Positions 59,599 through 64,000 of a DNA stretch of 64,000 nt are shown piece by piece. Both the position numbers and the translations under genes were made by a program. The notes under the pieces were generated by a model that saw nothing but the letters and a program-made list of their open reading frames with translations, had not been told where the DNA came from and made no database searches. This DNA comes from Pseudomonas sp. CHM02 (lineage in GTDB: Bacteria > Pseudomonadota > Gammaproteobacteria > Pseudomonadales > Pseudomonadaceae): assembly GCF_000612585.1 (NCBI RefSeq), contig NZ_JFCA01000032.1:31111-95110 (forward strand), in the 5' to 3' direction. Each line of letters opens with the position of its first letter. The stretch's first letter is position 1.

Positions 59599-60377
59599 AC
59601 CAACCTCAAACCAACCCACCGCTGCTGAATATTCGCGGCCTGCGCAAGCAATACGGCCAGGTGGAAGTGCTCAAGGGCGTCGACCTGTCCATGCAGCGCG
59701 GCAACGTGGTGACCTTGATCGGCTCCAGCGGCTCGGGCAAGACCACGTTGTTGCGCTGCGTCAACCTGCTGGAAGAGTTCCAGGGCGGGCAGATCACCCT
59801 GGATGGCGAGTCCATCGGCTACAGCGAAATCGCCGGCAAACGCGTGCGTCATCCCGAGCGCGTGATTGCCCAGCACCGTGCGATGACCGGCATGGCGTTC
59901 CAGCAGTTCAACCTGTTTCCGCATTTGACCGCGTTGCAGAACGTCACCCTCGGCCTGCTCAAGGTCAAGAAGATGGGCAAGGACGAAGCCGTCGCCCTGG
60001 CGGAAAAGTGGCTGGACCGCGTCGGGTTGCTGGAACGTCGCAATCACTTCCCCGGCCAGCTGTCCGGCGGCCAGCAACAGCGCGTGGCGATTGCCCGTGC
60101 GATTGCCATGAACCCCAGCCTGATGCTGTTCGACGAAGTCACCTCGGCCCTCGACCCGGAGCTGGTGGGCGAAGTGCTCAGCGTGATCAAGGGCCTGGCG
60201 GAGGAGGGCATGACCATGTTGCTGGTTACCCACGAAATGCGCTTTGCCTATGAAGTCTCGGACAAGATCGTTTTCATGAACCAGGGGCGCATTGAAGAGC
60301 AGGGCACCGCGAAGGACATCTTCGAACGCCCGCAATCGCCGCGCCTGGCGGAATTTCTCAAGAACATTCGTTTTTAA
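59595..60377 (+). CDS. Amino acid ABC transporter ATP-binding protein
   Basis: 260 residues with Walker A GSSGSGKTT, Q-loop FQQFNLFPHLTALQN, signature LSGGQQQRVAIARA and Walker B SLMLFDEVTSALDPE. The GlnQ/HisP type. ATGA overlap with the permease. A 16-base gap leads to the RidA gene, so the transporter and RidA likely share a transcript. Confidence 0.92.
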   Translation: MNQPQTNPPLLNIRGLRKQYGQVEVLKGVDLSMQRGNVVTLIGSSGSGKTTLLRCVNLLEEFQGGQITLDGESIGYSEIAGKRVRHPERVIAQHRAMTGMAFQQFNLFPHLTALQNVTLGLLKVKKMGKDEAVALAEKWLDRVGLLERRNHFPGQLSGGQQQRVAIARAIAMNPSLMLFDEVTSALDPELVGEVLSVIKGLAEEGMTMLLVTHEMRFAYEVSDKIVFMNQGRIEEQGTAKDIFERPQSPRLAEFLKNIRF

Positions 60378-60393
60378 TCAGGAGCATATTTTT

Positions 60394-60783
60394 ATGAGCA
60401 TCACTCGTTACGGTGCCGGCAGCACTGCCGGCGGCGGCCAACCTCGTCCTTTCGCCCGCGCCGTGGAAGCGGACGGTTGGTTGTACGTCTCAGGCCAAGT
60501 GCCTGCAGTGGACGGCGAAATCATCACCGGCGGGATCATCGAGCAAACCCGGCAGACCATGCGCAACGTGGTGGCGATCCTCGAAGAGGCCGGCTACGAG
60601 CTCAAAGACGTGGTGCGCGTCGGTGTATGGCTGGAAGACCCGCGGGACTTCTGGAGTTTCAACAAGGTATTCGGCGAATACTTCACTCCGGAACACGCCC
60701 CGGCGCGCGCCTGTGTGCAGGCCAACATGATGGTCGATTGCAAGGTGGAGATCGATTGCGTGGCCTACAAGAAAAAAGGCTAA
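60394..60783 (+). CDS. RidA/YjgF family imine deaminase
   Basis: 129 residues with the RidA fold: YVSGQVPAVDGEIITGGI, QTRQTMRNVVAILEEAGY, and the catalytic Arg/Glu region with PARACVQANMMVDCKVEIDCVAY. RidA proteins hydrolyse reactive enamine/imine intermediates produced by PLP-dependent dehydratases. The PLP enzyme three genes on gives it a natural partner. Starts 16 bases after the ATPase gene with AGGAG upstream. Confidence 0.88.
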   Translation: MSITRYGAGSTAGGGQPRPFARAVEADGWLYVSGQVPAVDGEIITGGIIEQTRQTMRNVVAILEEAGYELKDVVRVGVWLEDPRDFWSFNKVFGEYFTPEHAPARACVQANMMVDCKVEIDCVAYKKKG

Positions 60784-60823
60784 ATGCCCGGCTTGTAGTT
60801 GATTGACCCGTTGTGGGTGCTTT

Positions 60824-60938
60824 TGTGGTGAGGGGGCTTGTCCCCCGCTGGAGTGCGCAGCGCTCCTGCCTGTTTGGGGCCGCTTCGCAGCCCAGCGCGA
60901 GCAAGCTCGCTCACCACAGAAGCTCGCTCACCACAGGT
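60824..60938. repeat. REP-like repeat cluster, variant class
   Basis: GTGAGGGGGCTTGTCCCCC, then GGGGCCGCTTCGCAGCCCAG and GCGAGCAAGCTCGCTCACCACAG; the last unit recurs immediately (AGCTCGCTCACCACAG). It closely matches 25449-25494. It separates ridA from the IclR gene. Confidence 0.8.
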
Positions 60939-60977
60939 TGATCACAGGCTTTAAAAATAATGGGACCAGACACCGCC

Positions 60978-61742
60978 ATGACCGAAGACACCATCAAACG
61001 CCGCGCCAAAGGCCTGGACCGTGCATTCGATATCCTCGATTTCCTCAAGGAAATCGGCCAGCCCCTGCGCCCGAATGATATTGCCAGCGGCATCGGCAGC
61101 CCCAAGTCCACCGTCTACGAACTGGTTGCGTCCCTGCTTGAGCGGCGCATCCTGGAGACGGTGGGCAAGGACGGCCACGTCTACCTCGGCCGCCAGCTGT
61201 ATTTTCTGGGCCAGGCGCACCTGCGCCATTTCGACCTGACCCGCGAGGCCGACCACGCCTTGCAGGAGATCGTCAGCCAGACCCACGAAACCGCGCAGAT
61301 GTGCCTGCTCAACGGGCGCAAATACACGGTGGCGCTGATGCGCGAGGGCGAGCGGCATTTCCGTATTTCCTCGGACATCGGCGAAAACGCGCCGATCCCG
61401 TGGACCGCTTCCGGGCGCCTGTTGCTCGGGCACTTGAGTGATCAGCAGATCATCGACCTGATCGACCGCGACGACTTCATCCTGCCGGACGGCCAGCGGC
61501 TGCCGCTGGAGACTTTCCTGGCACAAATCCGCCAGGCGACCCTCGAGGGGTTCTTTTCCTTCGACAGTGTGGCCGACACCTTTACCCATTGCTTTGCCGC
61601 CCCGGTGCGGGACGCGCAAGGCATCAGCATTGCGACCCTGTGCATCGTGGCCCCACGTGCCGATGCCAGCAAAAACTACAACGACTATCGCCGGGTGTTG
61701 ATCGAAAGCGCCAACAACCTGGCCCGGCGCATCAACGAATAG
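60978..61742 (+). CDS. IclR family transcriptional regulator
   Basis: About 254 residues from ATG 60978 (alternative ATG 60960, neither with a strong ribosome site). Helix-turn-helix LRPNDIASGIGSPKSTVYEL and the effector domain with MCLLNGRKYTVALMREGE and TASGRLLLGHLSD are typical. It lies within the cluster and likely controls it, possibly through the site at 57322. Nine bases separate it from the PLP enzyme. Confidence 0.88.
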   Translation: MTEDTIKRRAKGLDRAFDILDFLKEIGQPLRPNDIASGIGSPKSTVYELVASLLERRILETVGKDGHVYLGRQLYFLGQAHLRHFDLTREADHALQEIVSQTHETAQMCLLNGRKYTVALMREGERHFRISSDIGENAPIPWTASGRLLLGHLSDQQIIDLIDRDDFILPDGQRLPLETFLAQIRQATLEGFFSFDSVADTFTHCFAAPVRDAQGISIATLCIVAPRADASKNYNDYRRVLIESANNLARRINE

Positions 61743-61751
61743 GAGTTTTCC

Positions 61752-62960
61752 ATGTCTGCCCTCAACGCCGTTGAAAAAGGCGCCGCCGCCGTCGGTGCCC
61801 ATTTGGTCCGCGACGTCAGCTTGCCGGCCCTGGTGCTGCACCGCGACGCCCTGGAACACAACATCCGCTGGATGCAGGACTTTGTCAGCAAGAGCGGCGC
61901 CGAACTGGCGCCCCACGGCAAGACCAGCATGATGCCGGCGCTGTTCCAGCGCCAGATCGCCCAGGGCGCCTGGGGCATCACCCTGGCCAACGCGGTGCAG
62001 ACCCGCGCCGCCTACGCCGGCGGTGTGCGCCGTGTGCTGATGGCCAACCAGCTGGTGGGCGCGCCGAACATGGCGCTGATCGCCGACCTGCTGGCCGACA
62101 AGGATTTCGACTTCCACTGCATGGTCGATCACCCCGACAACGTCGCTGACCTGGGCCTGTTCTTCGCTGCCCGTGGCTTGCGCCTGAACGTCATGATCGA
62201 GTACGGCGTGGTCGGCGGCCGTTGCGGTTGCCGCAGCGAGCAGGAAGTGCGCGACCTGGCCACGGCGATCAAGGCCCAGCCGGCCCTGGCCCTCACCGGT
62301 ATCGAAGGCTATGAAGGCGTGATCCACGGTGAACACGCCATCAGCGGCATTCGTGATTTCGCCGCCAGCCTGGTGCGCCTGGCGGTGGACCTGCAGAACA
62401 ACGGCTCTTTCGACCTGCCCAAGCCTATCGTGACGGCCTCGGGTTCGGCGTGGTATGACTTGATTGCCGAGTCGTTCGAGGAGCAAAACGCCGCCGGACG
62501 TTTCCTCAGCGTGCTGCGCCCCGGCAGCTACGTGGCCCATGACCACGGTATCTACAAAGACGCGCAATGCTGCGTGCTCGACCGCCGCAGCGACCTCAAC
62601 GAAGGCCTGCGCCCAGCCCTGGAAGTCTGGGCCCATGTGCAATCGCTGCCCGAGCCTGGCTTTGCGGTGATTGCCCTGGGCAAGCGTGACGTGGCCTACG
62701 ACGCCGGCCTGCCGGTGCCGCTCAAGCGCTACAAGGCCGGTATTGTGCCGGCCGAAGGTGATGATGTGGGCGCGTGCAAGGTCACGGCGGTGATGGACCA
62801 GCATGCGTTCATGACCGTGGCGCCAGGGGTTGAGCTGCGTATCGGCGACATCATTTCGTTCGGCACTTCCCACCCATGCCTGACCTTCGACAAGTGGCAG
62901 GTCGGTTGCCTGGTGGATGAGCAGTTGCAGGTGATCGAGTCTTTGAATACCTGCTTCTAG
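61752..62960 (+). CDS. D-serine-dehydratase/D-glucosaminate-dehydratase-like PLP enzyme
   Basis: 402 residues of the fold-III alanine-racemase-like barrel plus the D-serine-dehydratase-like domain. PLP Lys in LAPHGKTSMMP, substrate barrel motifs MIEYGVVGGRCG and GIEGYEGV, and a C-terminal zinc-like site in SFGTSHPCLTFDKW. Family members include DSD1, D-threonine aldolase and D-threo-3-hydroxyaspartate dehydratase; a PLP D-glucosaminate dehydratase giving 2-keto-3-deoxygluconate is known from P. fluorescens. The adjacent KDG-type kinase favours the latter, but this is inference. Confidence 0.78.
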   Translation: MSALNAVEKGAAAVGAHLVRDVSLPALVLHRDALEHNIRWMQDFVSKSGAELAPHGKTSMMPALFQRQIAQGAWGITLANAVQTRAAYAGGVRRVLMANQLVGAPNMALIADLLADKDFDFHCMVDHPDNVADLGLFFAARGLRLNVMIEYGVVGGRCGCRSEQEVRDLATAIKAQPALALTGIEGYEGVIHGEHAISGIRDFAASLVRLAVDLQNNGSFDLPKPIVTASGSAWYDLIAESFEEQNAAGRFLSVLRPGSYVAHDHGIYKDAQCCVLDRRSDLNEGLRPALEVWAHVQSLPEPGFAVIALGKRDVAYDAGLPVPLKRYKAGIVPAEGDDVGACKVTAVMDQHAFMTVAPGVELRIGDIISFGTSHPCLTFDKWQVGCLVDEQLQVIESLNTCF

Positions 62961-62973
62961 ACCGCGTCGCGGC

Positions 62974-63032
62974 CATCGCCGGCAAGCCGGCTCCTACATT
63001 CGTAACCCCGTAGGAGCCGGCTTGCCGGCGAT
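62974..63032. repeat. REP doublet, short spacer
   Basis: Inverted units ATCGCCGGCAAGCCGGCTCC and GTAGGAGCCGGCTTGCCGG lie only about 14 bases apart in the gap between the PLP enzyme and kinase genes. Confidence 0.9.
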
Positions 63033-63064
63033 AAGGCCCTAAAGAACACCAGAGATTAAAAGGC

Positions 63065-63973
63065 ATGAACACAGCCCCTCGCATCGCCCTCATCGGCGAA
63101 TGCATGATCGAACTGCAACACCGCGCCGACGGCAGCCTGCACCAGAGCTTCGGCGGCGACACCCTGAACGCGGCGGTGTACCTGCGCCGCGAGCTGGGCG
63201 ACACCGGCAGTGTCGACTACGTCACCGCCCTGGGCGATGACAGTTTCAGTGATGCCATGTGCCAGCAATGGGCGGATGAAGACCTCGGCCTGGGCATGGT
63301 CCAGCGCCTGCCCGGACGTTTGCCGGGTTTGTATTGCATCCAGACCGATTCCAATGGCGAGCGCAAATTCCTTTACTGGCGCAACGAAGCCGCCGTGCGC
63401 GACTGTTTCACCACGCCTGCCGCCGAACCGATCCTGGCGGCCTTGCCGGACTACGACGTGGTGTATTTCAGTGGCATCACCCTGGCGGTGTTGGGCGAAA
63501 TCGGTCGCGGGCGGTTGCTGCAAGCGCTGATCGAAACCCGTCGCCGCGGGGGCAAGGTGGTGTTCGACAACAACTACCGGCCGTGTCTGTGGGCCAGTGT
63601 CGAGGCGGCTCGCGCTGCGTATCGCACGGTGTTGGCCGAAGTGGACATCGCCTTGCTGACCGAGGATGACGAGCGTGCGTTGTTTGGGTATGGAGACAGT
63701 GAGCAGGTGTTCGCGGCGTATCCGGCGATTGAAGACGTGGTGCTCAAGCGTGGCGCGGATGAATGCCTGATCCGCTGCAAGGGCGAGCGCTTTGCCGTGC
63801 CGGCGCTGAAGGTGGAAAAGGTGGTGGATACGACGGCGGCGGGGGATTCATTCAGTGCCGCCTATCTGGCCAGTCGGCTCAAGGGCAACTCGCCGGAGCA
63901 GGCTGCATTGGCCGGGCATCGGTTGGCAAGCCGGGTCATCCAGGTGCCCGGCGCACTCATTCCCCGCCTGTAA
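63065..63973 (+). CDS. kdgK: PfkB family sugar kinase, 2-keto-3-deoxygluconate kinase-like
   Basis: 302 residues: N-terminal IALIGECMIELQ, substrate and nucleotide segments FGGDTLNAAVYL and VFDNNYRPCLW, and the catalytic anion-hole motif DTTAAGDSFSAAYL with the Asp base. The KdgK subclass phosphorylates 2-keto-3-deoxygluconate to KDPG for the Entner-Doudoroff pathway. Its place at the end of the cluster fits use of the PLP enzyme product. Substrate by similarity only. Confidence 0.8.
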   Translation: MNTAPRIALIGECMIELQHRADGSLHQSFGGDTLNAAVYLRRELGDTGSVDYVTALGDDSFSDAMCQQWADEDLGLGMVQRLPGRLPGLYCIQTDSNGERKFLYWRNEAAVRDCFTTPAAEPILAALPDYDVVYFSGITLAVLGEIGRGRLLQALIETRRRGGKVVFDNNYRPCLWASVEAARAAYRTVLAEVDIALLTEDDERALFGYGDSEQVFAAYPAIEDVVLKRGADECLIRCKGERFAVPALKVEKVVDTTAAGDSFSAAYLASRLKGNSPEQAALAGHRLASRVIQVPGALIPRL

Positions 63974-63982
63974 ACCGACCTT

Positions 63983-64000
63983 TTGTAGTGAGCGGGCTTG
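63983..64000. repeat. Partial REP-like unit at the window edge
   Basis: TGTAGTGAGCGGGCTTG begins the variant GAGCGGGCTTG repeat and is cut by the window end. Confidence 0.5.

Noticed and set aside
1..64000. CRISPR arrays, rRNA or tRNA genes
   Set aside because: No regularly spaced direct repeats were seen (REP units are irregular and inverted), and I recognised no tRNA or rRNA sequence by eye; a covariance-model scan was not possible.

Overview
The window looks like chromosomal DNA of a fluorescent Pseudomonas (P. fluorescens group). This is inferred from the high GC and codon use, the many REP-type palindromes built on GCCGGCTTGCCGGCGAT, and Pseudomonas-typical families (DUF1652, DUF2946, PCu(A)C/SCO pair, DHCW cupin). 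I saw no rRNA, tRNA, CRISPR array, insertion sequence or prophage. Genus-level placement is an inference; no database search was possible.

Layout. 1-5 kb: the end of an unknown gene coupled to a HEPN-domain gene, then a divergent two-component pair, GNAT acetyltransferases and a HIT protein. 5-11 kb: a relic of an oxidoreductase gene, two LysR regulators, an SDF-family symporter and an unusual exported argininosuccinate-lyase-like enzyme. 10.7-12.4 kb: copper-handling genes (PCu(A)C, SCO, DUF2946). 12.4-23.3 kb: housekeeping and stress genes, including an NmrA/HxlR pair, a MoeA-like protein lacking its catalytic half, hemerythrin, PfpI, DUF72, a DeoR regulator facing an FMN-dependent hydroxy-acid dehydrogenase, an SDR and NudK.

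23.4-30.6 kb is the accessory highlight: a 1565-residue Rhs protein tipped with a cholera-toxin-like ADP-ribosyltransferase, its immunity gene, then two displaced toxin/immunity modules. One is an Rhs-core 3' fragment with an RNase A-like CdiA-CT toxin plus CdiI; the other is a second ADP-ribosyltransferase tail with a paralogous immunity gene. The distal modules are AT-rich.

30.9-45.4 kb: a TonB-dependent receptor with a signalling domain, FAH hydrolase and AraC regulator, a candidate small RNA, a PAS-GGDEF cyclase, an ECF sigma/anti-sigma/periplasmic-sensor operon behind a YXWGXW-type gene, SCP2, a histidine phosphatase, SohB, and an MFS exporter with its LysR regulator.

45.3-54.4 kb: a sugar-alcohol locus with a ribose-type ABC importer, an SDR, a zinc alcohol dehydrogenase, DhaK and DhaL on one strand, and an RpiB-like isomerase with a SorC regulator diverging from them. 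The set fits conversion of tetritols (threitol or erythritol) via erythrulose and erythrulose phosphate to erythrose 4-phosphate. Four TGATCA motifs sit in the divergent promoter.

54.7-64 kb: a TerC-CBS-CorC membrane protein and small genes. They are followed by a co-directional cluster of polar amino-acid ABC importer, RidA, IclR regulator, D-serine-dehydratase-like PLP enzyme and KDG-type kinase. This cluster is preceded by a sigma-54 promoter and an NtrC-like site, and it fits uptake and catabolism of an amino-sugar acid such as D-glucosaminate.
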